Assembly (NCBI RefSeq): GCF_003952365.1
Contig: NZ_CP034443.1
Coordinates: 1,729,001-1,793,000, forward strand
Direction of reading: 5' to 3'
DNA length: 64,000 nucleotides
DNA from: Mesorhizobium sp. M9A.F.Ca.ET.002.03.1.2
GTDB lineage: Bacteria; Pseudomonadota; Alphaproteobacteria; Rhizobiales; Rhizobiaceae
The notes under the pieces were generated by a model. It saw only the letters and a list, made by a program, of their open reading frames with translations, was not told where the DNA came from and did no database searches. A program made the position numbers and the translations under genes. Of the stretch, positions 7,680 to 16,604 are shown piece by piece; position 1 is the stretch's first letter, and every line of letters begins with the position of its first letter.

Positions 7680-9188
7680 ATGCAGGGATCGCGCTTTGCC
7701 TTTGGTCCGTTTGTGCTTGATCCGGGCGCGGGAACGCTCCTTCGCGACGATGTCCCCGTTGGTGTTGGCTACCGCGGGCTAAAGCTGCTTGCGGCGCTCG
7801 TCGGACGGCCCGGTGAAATCCTGGGAAAAGCCGAGTTGATGGACGCGGCGTGGCCGGGCACGGCCGTCGAGGAAGGCAACCTCACCGTCCAGATCGCGCT
7901 GCTGCGGAAGCTGCTTGGTCCGGTCGCCGACGGTGGTCAATGGATCGCTACGGTCCCACGCGTCGGCTACCGCTTCACGGGGGCTATCGAACAGCTCGGT
8001 GACACGAAGCGAAAACCTTTGCCGCTGCCCGACAAACCATCGATAGCCGTACTGCCCTTCGTCAATGTCAGCAACGATCCCGAGCAGGAATCCTTCGCGG
8101 ATGGGTTGACCGAAGACCTGATCACCGACCTGTCCAGGATCTCCGGCCTGTTCGTCATCGCACGCAACTCGGCCTTTGCCTACAAAGGAAAGGCGATGGA
8201 CGTGCGCGAGATCGCACAGGACCTTGGCGTGCGCTACCTGCTGGAAGGGAGCGCAAGGCGCGCAGCGAGGCGCGTGCGCATCAACGCCCAGCTGGTCGAC
8301 GCGGAGAGTGGCGAGCATCTGTGGGCGGAACGCTTCGATCGCAGCGTGGAAGATATCTTTGCCGTTCAGGACGAGGTGACGGCCAAGATCGTGGAGGCGT
8401 TGCTCGGCCGGCTGCGCGCACCGCCGCCGCGCAATCGGCCCAAAAATCTCGAGGCTTACGATCTCTGCGTGCGGGCGCGCAAGCTCATGGATGATCAGCC
8501 GCAGACGGCACGGGAAGCGCATCTGATGCTCACGCGCGCGGTTTCGCTCGATCCGGGGTACGCCGAGCCCTATCGCTGGCTTGCCATGAACCACTGGATG
8601 GGATGGGTGCATTCCGGCGGACCAACGGAATCTTCCCGTAGCCTTGCGTTGGAACTGGCGCGCAAGGCCGTGGCGATCGATCCCAACGATGCCGGCTGCC
8701 GCTGGGTCCTGGCTTACCTGCTTGCCTATGACCGCAGCTTCGCCGACGCGGATGCGGAATTCGCCAAGGCGATCGAGCTCGACCCGAACGAGGCCGATGC
8801 CTGGGCGGCATTGTCCGACATCGCGGTCCTGGCCGGGCGGGTCGAGGAGGGCCTCGAGCACATTCGCAAGGCGTTCCGGCTGAACCCGTTCCCGGCAAGT
8901 TGGTACTATCTGACGCTCGGCCAGGCGCAATATGCGGCCGGCGAATACGAAGCCGCTGTCGAGACGCTGCGCAGGGACGAGACTTATCGTACGAGCTCAC
9001 GCCGTTTCCTGGCGGCAAGCCTCGCGCAACTCGGCCGGCTCGACGAGGCGCGCGCGGAGGTCGAATTGTTCCTCGTCGGCAACCCGCATTTCACAACCCG
9101 CCACTGGGCCACGACGGAGCCATTCCGCGACGCTGCGACGCTTGAGCATTTCGTTGATGGTTTCCGCAAGGCCGGTCTTCCGGAGTGA
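7680..9188 (+). CDS. Winged-helix regulator fused to TolB-like and TPR domains
   Basis: 502 residues. Residues about 1-100 form an OmpR/CadC-type winged helix (FAFGPFVLDPGAGTLLRDD near the start, recognition region GNLTVQIALLRKLL, wing VPRVGYRFTG). There is no receiver domain and no membrane segment. A TolB-N-like module follows (SIAVLPFVNVS, FADGLTEDLITDLS, LWAERFDRSVEDIF), then TPR repeats to the end. Its second half is paralogous to that of the cyclase gene at 5208-7079, which lies just upstream on the same strand. No Shine-Dalgarno is visible before the ATG at 7680, so translation may be leaderless. Probably a DNA-binding regulator; the signal and targets are unknown. Confidence 0.88.
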   Translation: MQGSRFAFGPFVLDPGAGTLLRDDVPVGVGYRGLKLLAALVGRPGEILGKAELMDAAWPGTAVEEGNLTVQIALLRKLLGPVADGGQWIATVPRVGYRFTGAIEQLGDTKRKPLPLPDKPSIAVLPFVNVSNDPEQESFADGLTEDLITDLSRISGLFVIARNSAFAYKGKAMDVREIAQDLGVRYLLEGSARRAARRVRINAQLVDAESGEHLWAERFDRSVEDIFAVQDEVTAKIVEALLGRLRAPPPRNRPKNLEAYDLCVRARKLMDDQPQTAREAHLMLTRAVSLDPGYAEPYRWLAMNHWMGWVHSGGPTESSRSLALELARKAVAIDPNDAGCRWVLAYLLAYDRSFADADAEFAKAIELDPNEADAWAALSDIAVLAGRVEEGLEHIRKAFRLNPFPASWYYLTLGQAQYAAGEYEAAVETLRRDETYRTSSRRFLAASLAQLGRLDEARAEVELFLVGNPHFTTRHWATTEPFRDAATLEHFVDGFRKAGLPE

Positions 9189-9298
9189 CGGCCGGCGTGA
9201 TCGAGCGCGCTGTCCTCGAGATCATCTGGTTCGAGATATCGATCAAGGCATACATCTCTGTTACCTCGTAACGGCGCCCCTCGCACCGTTCGTGCGAC

Positions 9299-9691
9299 CT
9301 ACTCCTCAAAGCGACCCGTGGCGTCACGATCGCGGTCGTATCGTCTCTTGAGCGGAAACGGCGGCAACCAGGACTCGCGACGGACGATCCAGCTTTCGTA
9401 GGTTGGCATCAGTTGGTCAGGGGCATCCATGGATCCCAGGTGCACTTCGATTTCGTCTGCGGTGCGTGCGAAAACGGACGAGCCGCAGCGGGGACAGAAA
9501 AAACGCCCGGCGTAGTCGCGTGTTTCGCCATCGATCGTCACCGCATCCTGAGGGAACACCGCGGAAGCGGAAAAAAGGGCCCCATGATGCTTGCGGCAGT
9601 CGAGACAGTGACAAAGGCCGACCCGGTATGGGAGTCCCGACGCCACAATTCGGACGTCACCGCACAGGCAACCGCCGGTGAATCGGTCCAT
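9299..9691 (-). CDS. GFA family zinc protein
   Basis: 130 residues from the ATG at 9691, supported by GGAGG eight bases upstream; a longer frame from 9712 would start inside a tandem repeat. The cysteine pattern of the GFA (glutathione-dependent formaldehyde-activating enzyme-like) fold is complete: GGCLCGDVR, CHCLDCRK and FFCPRCGS, expected to bind two zinc ions. Most members have no proven substrate, so a role in glutathione adduct chemistry is only a family-level guess. It is a single gene with no operon partner. Confidence 0.9.
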   Translation of the reverse strand: MDRFTGGCLCGDVRIVASGLPYRVGLCHCLDCRKHHGALFSASAVFPQDAVTIDGETRDYAGRFFCPRCGSSVFARTADEIEVHLGSMDAPDQLMPTYESWIVRRESWLPPFPLKRRYDRDRDATGRFEE

Positions 9692-9704
9692 GCTGCGTAC
9701 CTCC

Positions 9705-9754
9705 AAAATCAAGCGGTCGGCAAAATCAAGCGGTCGGCAAAATCAAGCGGTCGG
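9705..9754. repeat. Three tandem copies of a 17-bp unit
   Basis: The unit aaaatcaagcggtcggc occupies 9705-9721, 9722-9738 and 9739-9754 (last copy lacks one base), with no mismatches. It ends immediately upstream of the ribosome-binding site of the GFA gene, so it lies in that gene's leader or promoter. It could be a recent slippage expansion or an iterated binding site. Confidence 0.85.
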
Positions 9755-9928
9755 AATGGCTACAACGAACGGCACTGTCATTGCAATTGCCCGCTGTGGG
9801 CGGGGGACACGTCGTTCTTCCGTGGCGGGTAAGGCCGGAGGTGGCAGATATCCTGCGCTTTATGTCATTTCAGATACGTCACCACGCCGATAGGCTGCCT
9901 TGGACAGACGAAGAAGAGAGGCGGCATC

Positions 9929-10332
9929 ATGAAGGCGCTGATCGCCGGTGGCGGCATCGGCGGGCTGACCGCAGCCCTATTCGTGAGCGCGGCGTGGGCA
10001 TTAACATCTTGCCGCATGCCGTGAAGGAACTGGCGCCTCTCGGACTTCAGGCGGACCCTGGACGCTCAGGGCATCCGCACACACGAGCTCATCTACGCAA
10101 ACCGATTCGGGCAAGTGGTTTGGCAGGAACTGCGCGGCATCGACGCAGGGCACCTTCATCCGCAGTACAGCATACGTCGCGGCAAGCCGCTGAGGCTGAT
10201 CCACAAGGCGGTAATTGAACGGCTGGGCCGCGAAATTATCCGCACCGGCTGGCAGGTCGACGGCTTTCGCCAATCGCAAGGCGCGTATCGGTCGAGCTCT
10301 CGGGCCGCGACGGCGGGCGCACGCGCAAGTGA
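9929..10332 (+). pseudogene. FAD-dependent monooxygenase, frameshifted and truncated
   Basis: The start MKALIAGGGIGGLTAAL is the dinucleotide-binding motif of salicylate-hydroxylase-type flavin monooxygenases. About 30 residues after it are missing; another frame then gives VGINILPHAVKELAPLGL, a third gives THELIYANRFGQVVWQELRG and HPQYSIRRGK, and a further shift gives VELSGRDGGRTRK before a stop. All pieces are in the family order, so this is one gene broken by a deletion and several frameshifts, and it ends less than halfway through a normal protein of about 400 residues. Positions 10333-10422 show nothing. Confidence 0.85.
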
Positions 10333-10422
10333 TCGAGAGCTTCCTCACGCGACCGACGTCGCCAGCGACTCAGTTCGCGCCGTAGCAACCGGGCCGGCCC
10401 TATGGTTCCGGTCAAACCCGGA

Positions 10423-11169
10423 TCAGTTCACGCCGCCATCCGCCAGGATCGTGCGGCCGGTGATCCAGCCAGCATCGTCCGAGGCGAGGAAGGTCACGAT
10501 CCCTGCTATATCTTCCGGCTGACCGATGCGGCCGAGCGGCGTCATGGCGCGTATCTGCTCGCCGCGCTCGGCGATGATCGTCGTCGTCATGTCCGTCTCG
10601 ATCACGCCCGGAGCCACCGCGTTGACGGTGATGCCCTTCGCGCCCAACTCCCGCGCGAAACCGTGGACGAGCGTGATGACAGCCGCTTTGGACGCAGAAT
10701 AGACGGAACTGGTCGGGATCGGGTTGTAGGCGAGGCGCGACGCAAAATGGATGATGCGCCCGCCCGGCGAAGGCAAGAGAGGTGCGGCTGCCTGCGTAAG
10801 CAGGATCGTTCCCAGCACGTTGGTGTCGAAGATCGAACGGTAATGGGCCTCGTCGATCCTGACCAGCGGCAGGTATGGCCCGATGCCGGCCGTGTTGACC
10901 AGGACGTCCAGCCGTCCGAAAGCCTCGTATGCCCCGTGCACGATGGCCTCGGCCTCGTCGGGCTTTGAGGTGTCTCCGGCGAAGCTTTTCGCTTGACCGC
11001 CGTCCGCGGCGATTTCGGCGACGATCGCGTCGGCCGCACCGGCCGTGCGATGGCCGATCGCGACGGCTGCGCCCAGCCCCGCGAAGCGGCGCGACACCGC
11101 GGCGCCGATGCCGCGCGATCCGCCGACCACCAGAACCACCTTGCCTTCGAAAGCCTTGGATCTGCTCAT
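10423..11169 (-). CDS. Short-chain dehydrogenase/reductase
   Basis: 248 residues from the ATG at 11169, preceded by GAGGAG; a TTG further upstream overlaps the previous gene and is less likely. Cofactor motif VGGSRGIGA (the usual first Thr is Val/Gly here), NTAG strand, and catalytic Ser-Tyr-x3-Lys (SVYSASKAA) are intact, with the terminal GRTILADGG of classical SDRs. It probably oxidises an alcohol to a ketone or the reverse with NAD(P). It is the last gene of the minus-strand cluster that begins with the TRAP binding protein at 17603, so it likely acts on an intermediate of that pathway. Confidence 0.9.
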   Translation of the reverse strand: MSRSKAFEGKVVLVVGGSRGIGAAVSRRFAGLGAAVAIGHRTAGAADAIVAEIAADGGQAKSFAGDTSKPDEAEAIVHGAYEAFGRLDVLVNTAGIGPYLPLVRIDEAHYRSIFDTNVLGTILLTQAAAPLLPSPGGRIIHFASRLAYNPIPTSSVYSASKAAVITLVHGFARELGAKGITVNAVAPGVIETDMTTTIIAERGEQIRAMTPLGRIGQPEDIAGIVTFLASDDAGWITGRTILADGGVN

Positions 11170-11189
11170 GCCCTGTCTCCTCGCTCGGC

Positions 11190-11903
11190 TCAACGCGCCT
11201 GCGCCCAGGCGTCGGCCGGTACGCTTTCGAGCAGAGCCTCGTCTGTCCTGCGTTCCACCGGTTTCGCCGCCGCTTCGACGACACGACGGGCGAACTCGTC
11301 CAGATATGCAGCACGACCCTCATCGCCGACCCGCGGCGCGCCGTAGGCGACGAAGGGTTCCTCGACCGAATAGCCCATATATTGCAGGGTGAGGCGCTGC
11401 GTCTGCCACAGCACCTTCTCGATCTCGCCATAGACGCCATCGGGGCCGAAACGGGTCGTCGTGCCGCCGGTCGTCACGGAGAGCAGAGCCCGGCGTCCCT
11501 TGAACACGCCGGTGTCGAAGCGCCGGCCGTCTACATAGGCGAAGCCGTAGGCCAGCACGCGCTCGAACCAGCCTTTCAGAATTGCCGGCGTGCCACCCCA
11601 CCACAGCGGGAACTGCAGAACCAGAAGATCGGCCGCGGCGACCCGCGCCTGTTCGCGCGCGATTTCCGGAACGAAGGCTGCTTCCCTTGCAGCCAGGGCC
11701 TGCTCGCTCTGGTAATGGAACCGATCCGGATCTGCGATGGTCGAGAAGTCGTGCCGTCCGGCCTCCGGATCGAATCCATCGGCGTAGAGGTCCGACACCG
11801 TCACCGTGTGCCCGGCGGCCCGGAGGGCGGCTTTCGCACACGCCACCAGCGCCGCGTTGAACGAGGTCGGTTCGGGATGCGTGTAGACGATCAGAACGTT
11901 CAT
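11190..11903 (-). CDS. NAD(P)H quinone oxidoreductase-like flavoprotein
   Basis: 237 residues, flavodoxin-fold family that includes NQO1/MdaB/KefF. The N-terminal MNVLIVYTHPEPTSFN is the FMN/FAD phosphate loop, and FPLWWGGTPAILKGWFERV is the conserved active-site stretch; TTGGTTTRF follows. Members transfer two electrons from NAD(P)H to quinones or related acceptors. It lies 20 bases before the SDR start and 13 bases after the BKACE gene stop, thus in the same operon. Its role in the pathway, reducing an unsaturated or quinoid intermediate or supplying detoxification, is not evident. Confidence 0.9.
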   Translation of the reverse strand: MNVLIVYTHPEPTSFNAALVACAKAALRAAGHTVTVSDLYADGFDPEAGRHDFSTIADPDRFHYQSEQALAAREAAFVPEIAREQARVAAADLLVLQFPLWWGGTPAILKGWFERVLAYGFAYVDGRRFDTGVFKGRRALLSVTTGGTTTRFGPDGVYGEIEKVLWQTQRLTLQYMGYSVEEPFVAYGAPRVGDEGRAAYLDEFARRVVEAAAKPVERRTDEALLESVPADAWAQAR

Positions 11904-11916
11904 GAGCTCCCTCCGG

Positions 11917-12846
11917 TCAGAAGTTCACGCGGTCGGCGCCCTTGAGTTCGAGGATCGCACGCGCCTCGGTCGGCGTGGCAACCTCCAGGCCGAGGCCCTC
12001 GATGATCTCACGGATCTTGAGCACCTGTTCTGCGTTCGAGCGGGCGAACTTGCCCGGACCGATCCATAGCGAATCCTCCAGCCCGACACGGACATTGCCG
12101 CCGTTCGCGGCGGCGATCGCGGCAATCGGCATCTGATTGCGGCCCGCGCCCAGGACCGACCAGCGGTAATCGTTGCCGAACAGCCTGTCGGCGGTGCGCT
12201 TCATGTGCATGACGTCTTCCGGATGCGGACCGATGCCGCCAAGAATGCCGAAGACGCTCTGGACGAAGAATGGCGGCTTCACCAGGCCGCGCTCGACGAA
12301 ATGGGCGAGTGTGTAGAGATGGCCGATATCGTAGCACTCGATCTCGAAACGGGTGCCGTTCTGCGCGCAGGTCGTCAGGATGTTCTCGATGTCGGCGAAG
12401 GTGTTCTTGAAGATGCGGTCGCGCGATCCTTCCAGATACGGCCGCTCCCAGTCGTGCGAGAATTCCCTGAAGCGCTCCAGCATCGGAAACAGGCCGAAAT
12501 TCATCGAGCCCATGTTGAGGGAAGCGACTTCCGGTTTGAAAAATGCGACCGGCTTGAGCCGTTCCTCGACCGTCATCGTCGGTGCGCCGCCGGTGGTGAT
12601 GTTCACCACGCAATCGGAACGCTGCTTGATGATCTTCAGGAACGGTTCGAATCGTTGCGGAGACTGGTCGGGCAGACCCGTCTCCGGATCGCGGGCATGG
12701 AGGTGCACGATGGCCGCGCCGGCTTCCGCCGCCCCGACGGCGGCATCGGCGATCTCTTCGGCGGTGACCGGCAGGTGAGGCGACATAGAGGGCGTATGGA
12801 TCGACCCGGTGACCGCGCATGTGATGATGACTTTTCGTGGCGCCAT
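11917..12846 (-). CDS. BKACE family beta-keto acid cleavage enzyme (DUF849)
   Basis: 309 residues from the ATG at 12846. BKACE enzymes condense a beta-keto acid with acetyl-CoA and split it into acetoacetate and a new CoA ester; the prototype cleaves 3-keto-5-aminohexanoate. The zinc site is visible: HLHARD (two histidines, about residue 50) and the later glutamate in NVRVGLEDSLW (about residue 230). The substrate differs widely in the family and cannot be read here. Neighbours (TRAP importer, SDR, HpcH aldolase) suggest a small organic acid that the SDR oxidises to a beta-keto acid before cleavage. Start chosen because the first residues MAPRKVIITCAVTG match the family. Confidence 0.92.
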   Translation of the reverse strand: MAPRKVIITCAVTGSIHTPSMSPHLPVTAEEIADAAVGAAEAGAAIVHLHARDPETGLPDQSPQRFEPFLKIIKQRSDCVVNITTGGAPTMTVEERLKPVAFFKPEVASLNMGSMNFGLFPMLERFREFSHDWERPYLEGSRDRIFKNTFADIENILTTCAQNGTRFEIECYDIGHLYTLAHFVERGLVKPPFFVQSVFGILGGIGPHPEDVMHMKRTADRLFGNDYRWSVLGAGRNQMPIAAIAAANGGNVRVGLEDSLWIGPGKFARSNAEQVLKIREIIEGLGLEVATPTEARAILELKGADRVNF

Positions 12847-12877
12847 GACGTGGACTTTTCCTCTCGATTGTCCAGGT

Positions 12878-13822
12878 TCAGGCGGCGAGGTTGAGAAGCC
12901 CGGCCGCATTGGCCGAGATCATCCTCGTGATGTCCTGGCGCGGCACCTGGAGGTCGAGCATCATCGAGACGATCATGCGATAGCCGTCCACCGGCTTCGG
13001 CGCCTGGGTCAGCCCGAGGTCGGATCCGAAGATGGTGCGTTCGACGCCCGCCACCTCGATCAGGTGAAGCAGGTCCTGGCCGTCATGCTGTTTGGCGCGG
13101 CTGGGTATGAACATGCAGATCGAGTGCTCGATATAGGCACCGAGCGAGACCAGGCCGCGAATGTCCTCGTCGGAGCATCCGATGATGTAGGACGGGTGGT
13201 TGACGAGCATCTTCTTCACGCCGCGCCTCTTCGCCTCCTCGAACAGCACGAAGAGCTCGCTGACGTGGAGATGGCCGCCGGCCAGGATGATGTCGCCCTC
13301 CGCGATCAGGTCGCAGATCTGCTTGGCCTCGTCGACGAGCTTGCCGTTCGCATCGAGCACCGTGAGCGGGGCCGGCGGCAGCATCGGCTTGGCGGTCTTG
13401 GGGAAGCTCTTCGCCGCATAGGCCGCGATGTGGTTTTTCGCCGCGAATGTCGGAAACCAGACGATCTTGCCGCCGAGCTTGATCGCATGGTCGACCGCGT
13501 GGGGGTTGACGCCGCCGGAGGCATTGTTGAGCGCCACGCCCGAGAAAAGCTCGATATCGGCGTCGGGATAGATGTCCTTCAGCACAGCGCAGTGCGGCAT
13601 GCCGATGTAATAGTGGTCCTTGTAGAGCAGCGCCTTGAACCCGGCGTCGAGGGCCATCTTGAAGGCCTCGTGATGACCCAGGATGCGCGGCATGGCGGCC
13701 GGACCGGAATGGCAGTGCAGGTCGACCGCTCCGACCAGCAGGTCGGCGACCTCGGCCGCGCGCGAAGGTTCCATCGGCGGCAGCGGCACGATGGTCGGAT
13801 AGTCGGTGGTTGTGTCAGCCAT
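12878..13822 (-). CDS. DUF6282 amidohydrolase-like protein
   Basis: 314 residues from the ATG at 13822. Metal-binding amidohydrolase-type features: VDLHCHSGP near residue 33, a Lys/Asp region YKDHYYIG, HLHVSELFVLF, NHPSYIIG, and a late aspartate in FGSDLGLT. This matches the DUF6282 family, whose members are predicted TIM-barrel metal hydrolases without an assigned reaction. It overlaps no gene and sits between the aldolase and BKACE genes on the same strand, so it probably hydrolyses a cyclic or amide/ester intermediate in this pathway. The longer frame from 13888 overlaps the aldolase end and is not used. Confidence 0.82.
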   Translation of the reverse strand: MADTTTDYPTIVPLPPMEPSRAAEVADLLVGAVDLHCHSGPAAMPRILGHHEAFKMALDAGFKALLYKDHYYIGMPHCAVLKDIYPDADIELFSGVALNNASGGVNPHAVDHAIKLGGKIVWFPTFAAKNHIAAYAAKSFPKTAKPMLPPAPLTVLDANGKLVDEAKQICDLIAEGDIILAGGHLHVSELFVLFEEAKRRGVKKMLVNHPSYIIGCSDEDIRGLVSLGAYIEHSICMFIPSRAKQHDGQDLLHLIEVAGVERTIFGSDLGLTQAPKPVDGYRMIVSMMLDLQVPRQDITRMISANAAGLLNLAA

Positions 13823-13856
13823 CTTTCTGTTCCTCGTTCTTGAGATTTCGCGGGCT

Positions 13857-14633
13857 TCAGCCGCTGGCGACCGAAGCGATGTCGCCATAGGCTTTCATCG
13901 CGGCCTGGCGCATGAAACCCTGGTCGGAGGCGACGATGAAGGCGCTTGCGCCCATGCCGCGGAACCGCGCCGCCTCCTCGGCACTCGCGACCATGACTGC
14001 GACGGGTTTGCCGGCTCGTTTCGCCGCGGCGAAAATCCTGTCGCAGGCGTCCCGCACCTGTGGCGCGTCCATCCTGGTTGCTCCGAAAGCCACGGTCAGG
14101 TCACCGCGGCCGATGAAGACGCCATCCAGGCCCTCGGTCCCCAGAATGCCGTCGAGGTCGTCGAGCGCTTCCGGGTCCTCGATCATCGCGATGAACGTGA
14201 CGTTCTCGTCGCCTGCCTTGACGTGATCCCAAATCCCGACCGCGCCGAAACCGCCGGCGCGCGTCGTGTTCGAAAAGCCGCGCCTGCCCCCGCGGTAGCG
14301 GCAGGCGGCGGCTATGTCTCTGGCCTTTGCGGGCGAACTGACATGCGGTACCAGAACGCCTGTCGCGCCGTCGTCCAGCACTGAGAGAATTTTTGCCGCC
14401 GTCGGTTCGGCCACGCGCACCAGGCCGGCGGTGCCCGAAGCGCGCGCGGCGAGCAGTCCGCCGTCGATTGCGACGCGATCCCAGGGGGCATGTTCCTCGT
14501 CGATCACCACGAAGTCGAAGCCGACCGCGCCTAGAATTTCGATCGGATGGGTCGCGGGAGTCTTGACGAACGTGCCGACGAGGTGCTCGCAGGCGAGGAA
14601 GCGTTGGCGAAAACTGCGGCGTTCGGTGGTCAT
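13857..14633 (-). CDS. HpcH/HpaI family class II aldolase
   Basis: 258 residues, normal for the 2-keto-3-deoxy-acid aldolase group. Motifs: FDFVVIDEEHAPWD (catalytic His and acid), GVLVPHVSSPAKARD, FIAMIEDPEAL (metal Glu) and FIGRGDLTVAFG (metal Asp). These enzymes cleave 2-keto-4-hydroxy acids into pyruvate and an aldehyde using a divalent metal. In this cluster it probably releases pyruvate or the like from an intermediate. It is 28 bases downstream of dctM and 34 bases upstream of the DUF6282 start, consistent with co-transcription. Confidence 0.92.
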   Translation of the reverse strand: MTTERRSFRQRFLACEHLVGTFVKTPATHPIEILGAVGFDFVVIDEEHAPWDRVAIDGGLLAARASGTAGLVRVAEPTAAKILSVLDDGATGVLVPHVSSPAKARDIAAACRYRGGRRGFSNTTRAGGFGAVGIWDHVKAGDENVTFIAMIEDPEALDDLDGILGTEGLDGVFIGRGDLTVAFGATRMDAPQVRDACDRIFAAAKRAGKPVAVMVASAEEAARFRGMGASAFIVASDQGFMRQAAMKAYGDIASVASG

Positions 14634-14661
14634 GCTGTGAATTTCTCCCTGGATATGGATA

Positions 14662-15942
14662 TCACCGCATCGGCAGCATGGCGTGCGGAAGGAACAGTGA
14701 AACGGCCGGTACGGCGGCGACGAGAAAAAGCACGAGCAGACAGATACCGATCAGCGGTACGGCCTCCTTCGCGACATCGGTCAAGGACTGGCCCGAGGCG
14801 GCGCAGACGATGAACAGCAGGATGCCGACCGGCGGCGTAGCCATGCCGATCACTACGTTAAGCACCACCATCATGCCGAACTGCACCGGATCCATGGCGA
14901 TGATCTTGTTGAATTGCAGCAGGATCGGCATGGTCAGGATGAGGATCGAGATCGGCTCGAGGAACATCCCGAGCACGAGCAGCGCAAGGTTGAGCATGAT
15001 CAGGACGACGATCGGGTTCTCGCTGACCGACAGCACCGCGGAAGCGATCGTCGTCGGCACCTGCTCCAGCGTGAAGACGAAGGCGACGATGCTCGCCATG
15101 GCGGTAATGAAGAGTATCGAGGAACTGACCAGCGTCGTCGCGACCAGCGACTCCCAGACGCGCCTCGGCGTCAGGTCGCGATAGGCGAAGCCGACCACGA
15201 GGGCATAAGCGACCGCAACCGCCGCTGCCTCCGTCGGCGTGAACACGCCCGCCTTGATCCCGACGACGATGATCAGGGGCAGGATCAGCGCGGGCAGGGT
15301 TCGGATGGTTGCTTGGCGCCGCTCGGCCCAGCGCAACTTCGGCGTGACGGGAAAGCCGTCCCGGCGCGCGCGCCAGCCTGCATAGATCAGAAGTCCTGCG
15401 GCCAGGAGGAGTCCGGGACCGACGCCGGCGATGAAGAGCTGGCCGATCGAGGCGCCCGAAAGGACGCCGTAGATGATCATGGTGATGGAGGGCGGGATAA
15501 TCGGACCCATGATCGAGCTGACGCCGACCAGCGCCGCCGCATAAGCCGGTGGCATGCCCTGTTTGCGCATGGCGGGAATGAGGATCGAACCCAGCGCCGA
15601 GGCTTCGGCCGCAGCGCTTCCCGATATGCCTGCAAAGAAGCCGCTGGAGAGCACCGTCACCGAGGACATGCCGCCCTTGCGATGGCCGACCATGGCGCGC
15701 GCGAAGACCACGATGCGGTCGGTGATGCCGCCGACGTTCATGAGCATGCCGGCGAGCAGGAACAGCGGAATGGTCAATAGAATGAACTGGTCGACGCCGG
15801 CCATCATGCGCTGCGGGAATGCCAGGACGATCGCGCCGTTGCCGCTTATATAGAGGTAGATCATGCCGCCTACCCCGAGCGCGAGCGCGATCGGCACCCC
15901 CGTGGCGAGCAGCAGGAAGAAGGCGCCGAAGAACGCTCCCAT
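14662..15942 (-). CDS. dctM: TRAP transporter large permease (DctM)
   Basis: 426 residues and about 12 hydrophobic segments, typical of the DctM family that couples solute uptake to sodium. The GVSSIMGPIIPPSITMIIYG segment and the C-terminal TPPVGILLF motif are characteristic. It begins three bases after dctQ, so the two are translationally linked. With DctQ and DctP it forms a complete tripartite importer, probably for the carboxylate substrate of the adjoining catabolic genes. Confidence 0.95.
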   Translation of the reverse strand: MGAFFGAFFLLLATGVPIALALGVGGMIYLYISGNGAIVLAFPQRMMAGVDQFILLTIPLFLLAGMLMNVGGITDRIVVFARAMVGHRKGGMSSVTVLSSGFFAGISGSAAAEASALGSILIPAMRKQGMPPAYAAALVGVSSIMGPIIPPSITMIIYGVLSGASIGQLFIAGVGPGLLLAAGLLIYAGWRARRDGFPVTPKLRWAERRQATIRTLPALILPLIIVVGIKAGVFTPTEAAAVAVAYALVVGFAYRDLTPRRVWESLVATTLVSSSILFITAMASIVAFVFTLEQVPTTIASAVLSVSENPIVVLIMLNLALLVLGMFLEPISILILTMPILLQFNKIIAMDPVQFGMMVVLNVVIGMATPPVGILLFIVCAASGQSLTDVAKEAVPLIGICLLVLFLVAAVPAVSLFLPHAMLPMR

Positions 15943-15945
15943 CCC

Positions 15946-16521
15946 TCAGGCTCCCGGGATGCGGTCGAGGCCGGAATCGGCGCGGCCGGCCCTGATGTCG
16001 CGGGCCTCGATGACGATCGCGGCGATCATGTGCAGCGCAAGAAGCGCCGAGCCCAGCGCGACCGAGACATAGACCCAGAAGATCGACAGGCCGACGCCAT
16101 GGCCGATGAGCGACATGGCGATGAAATCGACGGCCGGCACGATCTGGCCGCCGAAGCGGGTTGCGTAATCATAGCCGTTGATCGCCATCAGACAGAGGAA
16201 GACGAGGATCGGAATCGTGACGATCGCCTTGAGCACGAGGCGTGCATGCGGCCTCAGCATGAGCGGCACCACGTCGACAGCGACGAGCTCACCGCGGTGA
16301 TAGGCCATGCCGATGAAAAGGAACGTTTGCCAGATCAGCAGGTAACGGCAAATCTCCTCGGCCCAGATGAAGGAGGCGTTGAAGATGTAGCGCGCGATGA
16401 CCTGCGCGATCATGATCGACACGATCGCCAGCATGGAAATCCCTGCCAGGAAGCGGATGATCTTGACGTACCAGCCCAAGAGCCTGCTCGGCCATGCCGC
16501 ACTTTCCTCGTTGACATCCAT
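15946..16521 (-). CDS. dctQ: TRAP transporter small permease (DctQ)
   Basis: 191 residues from the ATG at 16521, with GGGGA seven bases upstream. Four hydrophobic segments and the conserved WAEEICRYLLIW stretch identify the small membrane subunit that scaffolds DctM and receives DctP. The longer frame from 16665 overlaps the binding-protein gene and adds unrelated sequence. Confidence 0.93.
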   Translation of the reverse strand: MDVNEESAAWPSRLLGWYVKIIRFLAGISMLAIVSIMIAQVIARYIFNASFIWAEEICRYLLIWQTFLFIGMAYHRGELVAVDVVPLMLRPHARLVLKAIVTIPILVFLCLMAINGYDYATRFGGQIVPAVDFIAMSLIGHGVGLSIFWVYVSVALGSALLALHMIAAIVIEARDIRAGRADSGLDRIPGA

Positions 16522-16604
16522 TCGGAATCCCCAGGAGGCGAATAGGAGGTATCTGCGGGTCGCCGGGCGCTGCCCGCAGCGTTGTCGCATCGCGGCAGCC
16601 GCGC

